Assembly: GCA_018398815.1 (NCBI GenBank)
Contig: CM031616.1
Location: 75,465,369 to 75,529,368, forward strand
DNA length: 64,000 nt
Source: Conus ventricosus
Lineage: Eukaryota > Mollusca > Gastropoda > Neogastropoda > Conidae
Direction of reading: 5' to 3'
The notes below the pieces were generated by a model that did not search any database, was not told the origin of the DNA, and saw only the letters and a list, made by a program, of their open reading frames with translations. Below, piece after piece: positions 55,150-64,000 of this stretch (position 1 is the first letter of the stretch; every line of letters begins with the position of its first letter). The position numbers and the translations under genes are program-made.

Positions 55150-55850
55150 TTAATCAATATCAATGGTCTTTTTATGCTTAGACTCACAAACTAAAGTATA
55201 AACACCCTTTGGCGTTGTTAATGTGAGCTGTTTAGAACAGAGTTTAATGTTTCGTTTACTTTTTTTAAACATTCCTTTTTTATCTGCTCAGTGTCTGGCT
55301 GTTGAGAAAAACTTGTCCTTGCCTTTCTTTGAAGATCAAACTTTTGTCCTTTATAGTCATCAAAATCGGCCTGTAAACGACTAAATTCTTCATCCGTGAT
55401 GTTTGAGTCAGCTAATGCTTTATTTATAATCAGCTTAAAGGAACTAAGTTTAGCTGTTATTAGTTGAACCATGGCTGTGTGCTTTTGGAGTTTAGTTTTT
55501 ATTTTTTTGCTAGCAGCACCTACAGCTAATGAGCACAGGCCGAGAGCTAAAGACAAACCACCTAGAGGTAAAGCTGCGGGTGCGCCTATGCCCGTTGCTA
55601 AGAGGCCTACACTCGTTCCTGCTGATAGAGCACTAATAGTTGATGCTCCAGTATTTAACATAAGTAACGGCATTAAAGGCGGCAGAATACCTTCGTTTGG
55701 CTTTGCTGTATTTTGAAAGGTCTTGCTCTAGTACTTGCTGCATTTGCGTAATGTTGGTTAATCTGAAGGTTTTTATGTCAGGGCTTTCTACTATCCTTCT
55801 TTTGGCAACTCTGGCGCTGTAGGCACATTTGGATAAACCTGAACAGACAT
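55150..55850 (-). pseudogene. Two-segment membrane protein, copy 4 (frameshifted)
   Basis: A 151-codon block (55218-55673) contains the Gly/Ala/Leu membrane region and the charged helix; the start at 55850 and stop at 55150 follow copy 2. Breaks near 55670 and 55255. Confidence 0.7.
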
Positions 55851-55875
55851 GCTTTTTATAAAATAAAAAAATAAT

Positions 55876-57140
55876 TTAGTATATCGCATCTTTTAATCTG
55901 TTATCTTTAATATTTAGCTGCGCATCATATAATAAAAACAAATGTACATTAAGCGGTTTAGCAGCCTCTTTTTTCTTTATCAATTTGAATGTTTATTATG
56001 TCTCTAACATCTCTCCCGCTTCCATATAACTGATTATCCTCGTTGACCTTAGGTCAATCCATTAAACCGTATTTCGTTGTTAAATATGATCAAGCCTAAC
56101 GCTGTGAAGATGTAGATCTTTAGACACAAGGTCAACTTTTGGATTTCTACACCTCCCGCCTCCAAACAGTTTTCTTATTTCATCAAAATGATGATAAGGT
56201 TTAAGCCCGCTAGCGTAGATTTGGTTAGGACTGCCCTCAATTGTACATTGCACTTTCGTTATTTTAGGATTAACAAATTTTCAGTTTGTCTTTTGAATGG
56301 TTCTTCATCTTCACAAGCATAAAATACCTTTAAGCGATCTTGCTGTGGTGCTAAAACTAAAATTCCATATAGTGTCTGCCCTGCTTTTAGGATATGTTGA
56401 ATGATGATGCACTCTTTCGTATATATTGCTAATTTTGACTGATATTGTTGCTCAATCAGCCTTGCTAAGTTATCGTTGCTAACAACGTCAAACTCTAACG
56501 AGATGTCAGAAATGCTGTACTTTGCTTCGGTGTCTGTAGATAGAATAACATGTCTGTAGTCATTAAAAGTTAGTTCATATGACAATCTGTCTTTTAACGC
56601 TCCTTGAAAGTATGGGTCATGCGCTTTTAACAACTCAAAATCTAAGGGTATAAAAAAGCGATTTCCATACGCATAACTTACTGCTTCAGGCTTTTTACCG
56701 TCTTTAGCATCTGCGGCGCGCTATTCTGTGTTTTAGTGCTTCATTATTTTCGATTCCTTGAAATGCAAGATCATCCCTTTCATTCTCGGTTAGCCATAAA
56801 TCAGAATAGGTTAAAAATATGTCTGCATTGTGTAAAGAAAATACTTCTTGCCCTCAAGTTTTATAGAAATTTTCTTAACGATTGCCCGTCCCAGATTCTG
56901 AACAACTGTTCTGTTTGGGTCTGTTGTTGAAGCAAGTTCTATTTTGAAAGTAAGTCGCGCAGAGCCTGGCACAATCATTTCATTCGCACCTAGGTCTGGA
57001 AATTTGACAGTAAGAATTTGATCCGCATCAATAGTAGACGGATTATTTGGAACAATAATATTCTGCTTATTTCCCTTCACGGCATGGGGTTTTTTCAGTT
57101 TTCTATGCGGGTTAAGAATCGAGCCATATGCTTGTGACAT
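55876..57140 (-). pseudogene. Probable major capsid protein, copy 4 (frameshifted)
   Basis: The N-terminal 108 codons are open (MSQAYGSILNPHRKLKKP onward), and a 124-codon middle block (56259-56633) is open; the rest is in pieces, with the LRSTEDN-type block near 56040 altered. It is the same family as copies 1-3 and has no insertion. Confidence 0.7.
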
Positions 57141-57179
57141 TTTTTATAAAACAAAATAAAAAGTTAATTATTTAAAAAC

Positions 57180-58382
57180 ATGGCAGGCATTGAAGATGAA
57201 GATTATGATTTTTTTGATTTTGGAGACGACATGAGTGAAATGACTCCTTTGGTACAACATCGCTCGGGGCTCTCTTTGCGGCTCGTGAATTAACAGAAAG
57301 TAAGGTTAGATCATGGTACCAAAGTTTAGGTCTTGACCCTCCCGAATTTATAGCCCTGATGATTTTGTAAAAGATGATGATGGCCATTTGTATTTTAAAG
57401 ACAATCGAGGGAAAACGTTTTCAGCTTACAGATAAACGAGACCATCAAAGTTTGTAGGCATGAATACATTAGACAAAGATTTTAGGGCAGAAGATCGAAA
57501 TCGCCTTGGCATTGTTAAACCAAAATTAAATAGGGATGCAGTTGCTAAACTTCAAAACACACTACAGGAAACTCCCAACAGATAGCCAAATGCAAAACAT
57601 GGAACTTAAAGATTTAAGTCAAACAGCAGACAAAACAATAGATGCAGAAACCATTTTTTCAGAGAAACAGCATTAAAAACAATTAATGATTCCCATTGCC
57701 TATGCGAGAAATAGCGGCCTTGATCATGCTTTGAGAAGCATCAGAGGCGAATTAACAAAAAAATTTAGCAAAAATAGGTGAAATAGATGAGCATATAAAA
57801 AGAGAAAAAAAAAAACTCGTTGAGGCTGATGACGCCAACTTAGGGCCTGGTGTTAAAGAAAGAATAACCCAAAGACTAAAAGATCTTGAACAAGAAAGAT
57901 CAGCAAGACTAGAAGCGTTGTCTACTAACCGAGATACATACGAACTCAAGTGAACAGAATAAGAGAAACTATCCAAAGAATTTTATATGAAGACACGACA
58001 CTAGCAGAACGAATCCGAACATTTTTAGAGAGCAAGGTGTCACATTAGCAAGCGTTATAACATTAACAGCCTTAGGTTTTGCAATAAGTACACTGGTGAT
58101 GGCTATTACAGGCGGCGGTGGTCAAATCCCAGTGCCTCCACCACCATCGCCTCCATCGCCGCCTGATAAATCATGGGTAAAAAAACAGCTTGATCATCTT
58201 GCGGGTTTATTAAAAAATTAGCCGGTTAAGCTATAGACTCTTTGCCAGGTATATTTTGGGAGTATCGTTAGCTGGCTTTTTGTCTACTGCAAGCAAAGTA
58301 GTTGGCTTTATGGCTGAGCACTTATGGACATTAGTTTCTCTTAATAGTTGGGTTACTATTTAGTAAGATAAAGACCAAGTAA
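57180..58382 (+). pseudogene. Coiled-coil membrane protein, copy 4 (frameshifted)
   Basis: It reads MAGIEDEDYDFF- at the start, the coiled coil at about 57700-57960, then GVTLASVITLTALGF-like and ISTLVMAITGGG hydrophobic stretches and a PPPPSPPSPPDKSWVKK linker (58135-58180). A final hydrophobic part ends at a stop near 58382 inside the convergent gene. This copy shows the domain order most clearly although frames break often. Confidence 0.62.
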
Positions 58383-59550
58383 TCCTAGGCCAGTTAATCC
58401 AATAACAAGTGCTGTCTTTTCATATTCATGGTCATTACTTTTTTTGCGGTCTTCAACAGTCTTCGGGCTTTGGACCTCGGGGATTGGATGACTTAATCTT
58501 GGGTGTTTTTTTATTGTTTGTAATATTACTGGATCAGAATTTGTGTCGTTTTTTCCGACCTTCTGTTCATTGCCTGCCACAAGGATTTCATTGTTGTAGT
58601 TTATTATTGTTCCTACCTGGAGTCTGAGGTCAGAAGGTAGCATATATAAACCAGTGCCAACAGCAAAGTCTACTTTCGATCTTGCGTATTGTAAAACATG
58701 TTGGTACCTTTTAATACTTGAAGGCAAATCAACTGTAGAATTAATGGCGTCCTCTAAATTTGCTAAGTATTGTTTTTGTGCATCAAAACCAGTAGAAGGA
58801 TCAGTTATGCTCGATCTCGCTTCTGCTTGCGAACCTAGCAAACACCAAACATAAGTACGAATAGAGTCGTTTATTCGTTCTATTCCCGCTCTAGTTAGGC
58901 CCTTAGAAGTGTCTAAAATAAATGTTGTCCATGCTGTTTTATGCTCTTGCTCTATGGACCCGAGGTGAACACCTGTGCCTGAAGAGAAAGATGTATAAGG
59001 AGGATCCCAGTCATAGTTATACTTTCTGTGCACGCCCCAAAAATAAGGGTGCCTAAGCCATGATTAAGATCCGACTTTTGTCTAAAGTCTGTCTTAACAT
59101 TAATATTAAATTCGTTACAAATCCTTTCAAAAGCCTTCATGTCTATTCTGTTGCTGAATGGATTAAACGTTTTGTCATTTGGCAATGGTGCTTGCAGTTC
59201 AGTCAAAATACGTCTGAAGGTGTAATAGAAATGAAATCTATACACTGCCCTCACCAAAGGATCAGGATGATTAAGTGATCAGCATACGACACTCCACACC
59301 CAGTTGTTGCACAAAACACAGCAAAGTTTAACTGGTTCTGATAAAACTGCATCGGATGACTGAACCACACTTTCGCGATGTAGTCTTTTTTAATAGGAGG
59401 GTTAAGATATCTGTTTAATGGAGTACTCACCTTTTTATGAAAAGTGTCAGTCTGGGTCACAGAAATGAGAAGGGTGTCAGTTGTTATATTTTTAAGATTG
59501 TAGTGCGGCCCAACAGATATTTTGCATCAGTTATATTTAAATGCGCTCAT
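58356..59550 (-). pseudogene. Conserved ~400-residue protein with C-terminal membrane segment, copy 4
   Basis: The C-terminal 225 codons are open (58356-59033), ending with TALVIGLTGLGLLGLYLTK, a clear membrane helix preceded by a charged KKSNDHEYEK stretch. Upstream blocks FRRILTELQAPLP and PPIKKDYIAKVWFSHPMQF are open in other frames. The start is at 59550, 18 bp from the divergent gene. It is the best view of the C-terminal half. Confidence 0.72.
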
Positions 59551-59568
59551 TTTTATTTCGTTTAAAAA

Positions 59569-60266
59569 ATGTTTGTAACATAACAACTCAAGACCGTCCT
59601 TCGTTTTTAGAACATGCTATTGATAACAATTGCGAAGCAGAATGGTCGCACTTCATGAAATTTTGTACAAGTTGTATGGTTTAATATAAGTGAATCCAAG
59701 GAGAATATAAGATTAAAAAAGTTAACAAAACAGGGGCCATAGTTAGCCAGTTAACAATACCTGATGGTTATTACGGGTTTTGCTCACTAAAAGAAGCAAT
59801 GAGTAACTTTGACATTGCTCTCAAACTTAACAATGCGAATCTAAAACAATGTTAACATTCAAGCCTGAAAAAGAAGAAGTAGGTTACTATTTTGATAAAG
59901 AGCTAGCTAAAATGTTAGGCTTTACAACTAACAATCAGGACTTTCATAGTTTTAGAGTTACGTCAAACAAAACTACTTATGAGGGGGAAAATCCGCTCGA
60001 TCTTGCATTACATTCATTACTCTATGTTCATTTGGATGAGCTGAGCACTGATGAAAACTTATATGATGGAAGGCCCTCAACTGTTTTTTAAGAGCTCTTC
60101 CGTCTGGGAAAGCTGCATATTGCGATTATGAAATTATACAATTCCCTAATTTACAGTTTAAAAGATTAGTTTGTGGAGGGTTGGATCATTTAATGTAAAA
60201 ATCACAGACAAAACAGGGAAAGTCGTAAAATGTGATAACCTGCACATTGTTTTGGAAATAAAATAA
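59569..60266 (+). pseudogene. Conserved ~228-residue unknown, copy 4 (frameshifted)
   Basis: The start at 59569 and VLEIK stop at 60266 are kept. It has a three-codon insertion near 59935 (NNQDFHSF in place of DNHRF) and frame breaks near 59640, 59848, 60088 and 60178. Confidence 0.7.
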
Positions 60267-60284
60267 TAAGTTGTACTAAAAATA

Positions 60285-61142
60285 ATGTCACGAGGACCAG
60301 AAGAACCGGGAGTTACATTAGCACCTGTAAGGTGTATAACCTTAGAATTAAAAGACCTTGCAGACGTTGCGGACTTTGAACAGAACGGTGAGATAGGCGC
60401 TTTGTATGGTTTTGAGTACACTAAAGATGGTGATTATAAACGCAAAGAGGTTAGCGACAACAAAAAGTTTCCTAAACTAGAACAACTACGCAATGTAGAA
60501 GCAAATAATGCTGGCCAGTATGAATATAAAATAGTTCAAAAACCTGACAGCAAATGGCATTTAGAACCATATTTAGAATGGGACATAAAATTTGAATTCA
60601 TAAGCCCATTTACATTTTTTAGCCGTCAAAAAAGTTTCAGAAAAGCATTCAACTCTGGCCCTTTACATGTAAGTCTTATGCCGGACGACAATAGTCGGAA
60701 AGAGATTGAAATATCACCGTATGGGAAAAAACAGTACATCCTCCACAGAAGAGAACAGTTTTAAAGAAAGCTTCTACAAAATTACAGTTCTTTCCAAGCA
60801 GAAAATTAGGAGACACGTTCACAATGATATTTGAAATTTCTGTCTTTAAAGATGTGGAGAGGGATGGGGTTGTGGGCGTTAGTGACATACTTATAAAAGG
60901 AATTAATATTAGCTGGCAAAACTTAGACGTTAAACATCTTAAAGTTACCATCGTCGTTCTTCACAATGGTGAGGATATTAAGGTCATAACAACAAGCAAA
61001 CAAAATCGATGTTGACTTAAATAGAAACAATCTTACAGAACTGAATTGGATTAATGTTACACATTTAGGCCTCATAGGATTTTATTATACTGAACAGGTT
61101 CTAACAGAGAGTATGATAAACATAATAACTGAATTAGATTAA
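60285..61142 (+). pseudogene. Conserved 285-residue unknown, copy 4 (frameshifted)
   Basis: The first 155 codons are open, to a break near 60755; a second break is near 61000. The end at 61142 lies 16 bp before the ATPase start, as in copy 1. Confidence 0.75.
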
Positions 61143-61158
61143 ATTCTGTTATAAAACT

Positions 61159-61770
61159 ATGGAGCAGTTAAACTTTATGACAAAAACCCCTCATTGTTCA
61201 TTAATTTGTGGACAAACTGGTTGTGGGAAAACAATATTTGTCCTCAACCTATTACAAACAGTTTATCGTTATAATTTTGATTATATTGTGATTTTCTGTC
61301 CAACACTTAAAAGGAACAAAGCATATCATAATAGAAGGTTTATATGGACAGACGATGACGTATATTTAGTTGATCCTAGCACTAAACTGAGTGGGTGTTT
61401 AGAATACTTTTATAAAGTGTTTGAGGGAACGCAGACACTCTTTATTATAGATGACTGTTCAGCAGAAAAAGATATAGTTAAAAAGAGAAACACTTTGTCA
61501 AAACTGGCTTTCAGCGGAAGACATGATGGGATAAGTGTGTGGATTTTATGTCAAAAATATAACTCCGTTTTAAAAGACTTTAGAGAACAGTTAAAGGCTG
61601 TAGTGTTATTTCACATGAAGGACAGAGACTCATTTGATGAATGTTTGCGCGAAAATGATGTTATTGAAAACGATCAGGAAAAACGCAGGATTAAACAAAA
61701 ACTAAAATCTGAAAAGTTTTGTAAATTAGTTTTGAAAACGGACAATCCTACACAGTATGTTTGTTTGTAA
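61159..61770 (+). CDS. Packaging-type ATPase, intact in copy 4
   Basis: Intact 203 codons starting MEQLNFMTKTPHCS. Walker A CGQTGCGKT lies at about residues 17-25 and Walker B FIIDDC at about 94-99. A GISVWILCQ strand and a charged helix (DQEKRRIKQKLKSEK) follow. The start is eight residues shorter than in copy 1, where TLVSMPML is added. The last ~20 codons are part of the terminal inverted repeat, with the stop only 39 bp from the hairpin. Being open in two of four copies suggests the family was recently active. Confidence 0.88.
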   Translation: MEQLNFMTKTPHCSLICGQTGCGKTIFVLNLLQTVYRYNFDYIVIFCPTLKRNKAYHNRRFIWTDDDVYLVDPSTKLSGCLEYFYKVFEGTQTLFIIDDCSAEKDIVKKRNTLSKLAFSGRHDGISVWILCQKYNSVLKDFREQLKAVVLFHMKDRDSFDECLRENDVIENDQEKRRIKQKLKSEKFCKLVLKTDNPTQYVCL

Positions 61771-61809
61771 AAAATCATTATTTTTTTGGTTATTGAAGTC
61801 TTACTTATT

Positions 61810-61900
61810 AGAGAACTAATAAATGCCGCTTCTAAGGTCACTTCGCCCGAAAACTTGTTTGAGGGCGAAGTGAGTTAGAAGCGGCATTTATTAGTTCTCT
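61810..61900. repeat. Terminal hairpin palindrome, right end of copy 4
   Basis: A 91 bp palindrome: outer arm AGAGAACTAATAAATGCCGC with its complement, inner stem CACTTCGCCC with GGGCGAAGTG, loop about gaaaacttgtttgag. The inner stem differs from the left-end hairpins of copies 1-3 in both arms together. The flank is caagct. Confidence 0.92.
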
Positions 61901-61907
61901 CAAGCTA

Positions 61908-63528
61908 CACACAAAAAGTTAAGGATCACTTTCACAAACATTCATAACTGTCAAAATAAGAAAGTCAATGCGTTGAAGTTGGCCAACATTTAATTCCATT
62001 CTTTAGTTATAACGATACACAACTGCCTTCAATCTCCAGCAATCGTTTGGTGTGTACATTTGATTAAAGTGGGTATGTATCCAAATTTGATTTCCCAAAG
62101 TCATTGAAATCACAAGACAGGGCATACTGATGCTCCCAAAAGCTCAGTAATGCGTGTAACCACCATGGCTGTTCTGGCACTCGACGCAGCGAGTCCTCAT
62201 CGAGTTGACCAGGTTGGTGAAGATCCTCTGTGGAAGCGCCTGCCACTCAGCCTGCAGCATCTGGTAGAGGTGTTGGGCATCCCTGGGAGGGGGGTGGCTC
62301 CTCACTTTGCGATCCAGCTCATCCCAGAGGTTCTCAATCGGGTTGAGATCGGGACTGCATGCTGGCCACTCCATTCTGTTGACTCCAGACTGCTGCAGGA
62401 AGTCGTTGACTACCCTTGCCCTGTGGGGGCGAGCATTGTCATCCTGGTAGACAGCTCTCGGTCCCATCTGCTGCAGTGTAGGCACAGCCAGCGGTCGAAG
62501 GATCTCATCCCGGTATCGGATGCCAGTCAGGTTACCCTGTACATGATACAAGGGTGTTCTGTGGTGAAGGCTGAAGGCCCCCCAGACCATTACAGAACCT
62601 CCCTCCACCAAAGGCCACCTTTTCTTGGACAGTGGCGTCAATAAAGCGTTGCCCTGGGCGCCTCCAGACCCTCAGTCGGCCGTCGTTGTGGTGAAGGGTG
62701 AAGCGTGATTCATCACTGAACAGGACCTGGGACCATTGCTGACGTGTCCACCTCACGTGACGTGCGCAGAAGGCGCGGCGTGCTGCCCTATGGGCTGGAG
62801 TTAAGCGTGGCCGTACTGCTGGGCGACGAGAACGGAGATTAAACCCATGTAGGCGGTTCCGTATGGTCTGCTGGCTGACGTTGATGTTAGTAGCCACCCT
62901 GAACTGCCTTTGAATGATGCTGAAGGGCTGTTCTTGTCTGCAGGGCTTGTCGTTTAATTTGACGATCGTCACGTGGGTTTGTCTTCTTCGGTCGACCAGA
63001 TCTGCGTCTTTCATGGACAATCCCAGTGGCTGTGAAGCATTAAATCAGTCGGACAATGACCGAGATGGACACATGAAGTCGCCTGGCCACTTCTCGCTTG
63101 GGAACACCATCTTGGAACCATGCAACAGCTCGTCCCCTATCCAACACGCTTAATTTTCGTCGTGGAGGCATTGTCAGATCAGGCCTACTACTGGTGGAAT
63201 GTCTTCTTATAAAGCCAAGCGAGCGACAGCATCTCACACATAAACAGCAGTGCTTGCACGTGCATAATGGTTTTTCCATCTGGCAAGTGCAATGTGTTCA
63301 GGCAGAACGGTCCAAAACAAGGTCATTTTTCGCAAGTTTCTGCTTTTCTGTTTGCGGCCCAGCTCAGTAGTAGAGAATCCCGTGCAATTTTCGCACTAAC
63401 ACAACATCGCCCACTTACAGCTGAACAAGAATTCATGACAATTTGGCTGGACTAAGAAATAAATAACAGTAGCTAACTGAGTTTATTACGCACCTGTTTT
63501 CACATACCGATCCTTAACTTTTTGTGTG
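61908..63528 (-). mobile_element. Tc1-type DNA transposon
   Basis: Perfect 20 bp terminal inverted repeats (cacacaaaaagttaaggatc at 61908-61927 and its complement at 63509-63528) are flanked by TA on both sides. The 1621 bp length and a transposase with D,D34E-type residues fit the Tc1/mariner group. It is inserted 7 bp beyond the tip of copy 4. Confidence 0.92.
62144..63171 (-). pseudogene. Tc1-type transposase (frameshifted)
   Basis: About 340 codons. It starts MPPRRKLSVLDRGRAVAWFQ with an N-terminal HTH (REVARRLHVSISVIVRLI), then after a shift near 63030 a second HTH region (INVSQQTIRNRLH). The catalytic motifs are VLFSDESRF (first Asp), VYQDDNARPH (second Asp) and SPDLNPIENLWDELD (Glu). 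A second shift lies near 62635. The enzyme would cut and paste the element at TA sites but is broken here. Confidence 0.9.
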
Positions 63529-63530
63529 TA

Positions 63531-63747
63531 GTATATGGGGTTAGATTTTCAGTTTATGAAACCCTCCGTATACTCCTAGCAGTAAATCAAATGGATGTCT
63601 CATTGTCTGATTCAGATCAGGAAAGGATGAAGGCGGATGAAGAAGACAGATAGAGCTGCATTCCATCATGTCCTGTTTTAAACATAGTGCTCAACTCTCA
63701 CAGCTCACTGCTCTTGCAAATCAATATCTTAGAAGGGAACTTTAACC
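63531..63747. other. Flanking DNA, nothing recognised
   Basis: A short stretch with no long frames, repeats or known motifs. It is the original sequence beyond the Polinton and Tc1 insertion sites. Confidence 0.5.
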
Positions 63748-63847
63748 NNNNNNNNNNNNNNNNNNNNNNNNNNNNNNNNNNNNNNNNNNNNNNNNNNNNN
63801 NNNNNNNNNNNNNNNNNNNNNNNNNNNNNNNNNNNNNNNNNNNNNNN
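63748..63847. other. Assembly gap (100 N)
   Basis: Exactly 100 Ns, a different standard gap size from the two 1000 N gaps, suggesting a different scaffolding step. Confidence 0.99.
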
Positions 63848-64000
63848 ATTTGTTATTTTTATATATATAATATATATATAAAATATATATATATAATAAA
63901 TATATATATTTTTTGATCAATGTGATTAAAATACCCAAACGATTGTTAGAGTGCTCAACCCCTTGGGGAGCAACATTTGTTAAAATAAGGTTTTAAAGAA
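63848..64000. repeat. Inverted copy of the 45895-46060 satellite block
   Basis: The (TA)n tract and the following unique part (ttttgatcaatgtgattaaa onward to aaaataaggttttaaagaa) are the reverse complement of the block before the second gap. Confidence 0.88.

Larger units (their letters stand above)
47207..61900 (+). mobile_element. Polinton/Maverick-like element, copy 4 (inverted, left hairpin missing)
   Basis: In the opposite orientation to copies 1-3, it has the complete gene order and the best-preserved integrase-side genes. The right end is a full hairpin at 61810-61900; the left end keeps only the inner part of the inverted repeat (47207-47303). Its length is about 14.7 kb. It carries an additional isolated ATPase fragment and no LINE. 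Confidence 0.85.

Noticed and set aside
62150..62644. Plus-strand 164-codon frame
   Set aside because: It is the shadow of the Tc1 transposase, whose catalytic motifs are on the minus strand.

Overview
The window is repeat-dense DNA from an animal nuclear genome, most likely an invertebrate and perhaps a mollusc. The evidence is eukaryotic transposon classes (LTR elements, LINEs, a Tc1-type transposon, foldback elements), long CA/CT/TA microsatellites, a CCCTAA tract of the animal telomere type and fixed-size scaffold gaps (1000 N twice, 100 N once). I recognised no host gene. Species assignment is inference.

The main content is four related copies of one large Polinton/Maverick (adintovirus-like) element. 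Copy 1 is about 5582-13796 and is cut off inside its DNA polymerase gene. Copy 2 is 13797-24367 and runs into a gap. Copy 3 is 26037-43137, has both ends and carries a LINE inside its polymerase gene. Copy 4 is about 47207-61900 in the opposite orientation. The shared gene order from the ATPase end is: packaging-type ATPase, a 285-residue unknown, a roughly 228-residue unknown, then divergently a roughly 400-residue unknown with a C-terminal membrane segment. A coiled-coil membrane protein follows, and divergently from it the probable major capsid protein, a two-segment membrane protein, and a family B DNA polymerase. The far end holds a small helical protein, a retroviral-type integrase, two small membrane proteins, a 134-residue unknown, a basic/membrane protein and a small Cys-containing protein. 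A subterminal minisatellite follows. Together these look like a self-synthesising, capsid-encoding integrated element: polymerase for copying, integrase for insertion, and ATPase, capsid and membrane proteins for a particle. Most genes carry frameshifts, but the ATPase (copies 1 and 4), the 285-residue gene (copy 1), the two-segment membrane gene (copy 2) and two small genes (copy 4) are open.

The most unusual feature is at the element ends. All five visible termini are 85-91 bp near-perfect palindromes that would fold into hairpins with small asymmetric loops. The arms differ in sequence between copies, but each arm still matches its own partner. The roughly 190 bp terminal inverted repeat continues inward and contains the stop codon and last codons of the ATPase gene.

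Other regions: 14-5072 is an LTR retrotransposon with no intact gag-pol. Its 5' LTR holds a 364 bp foldback element, built of arrays around a telomere-like tract, with an 8 bp target duplication. A 1227 bp solo LTR with 5 bp target duplication (10923-12149) splits the capsid gene of copy 1. A LINE (36094-37460) splits the polymerase of copy 3. Foldback and satellite DNA occupy 44645-46157, and part of this reappears inverted at 63848-64000. A Tc1-type transposon (61908-63528) sits 7 bp beyond the end of copy 4. Two blocks, about 28800-32300 and 37000-40650, are full of homopolymer-like errors that cross element boundaries and are probably technical.
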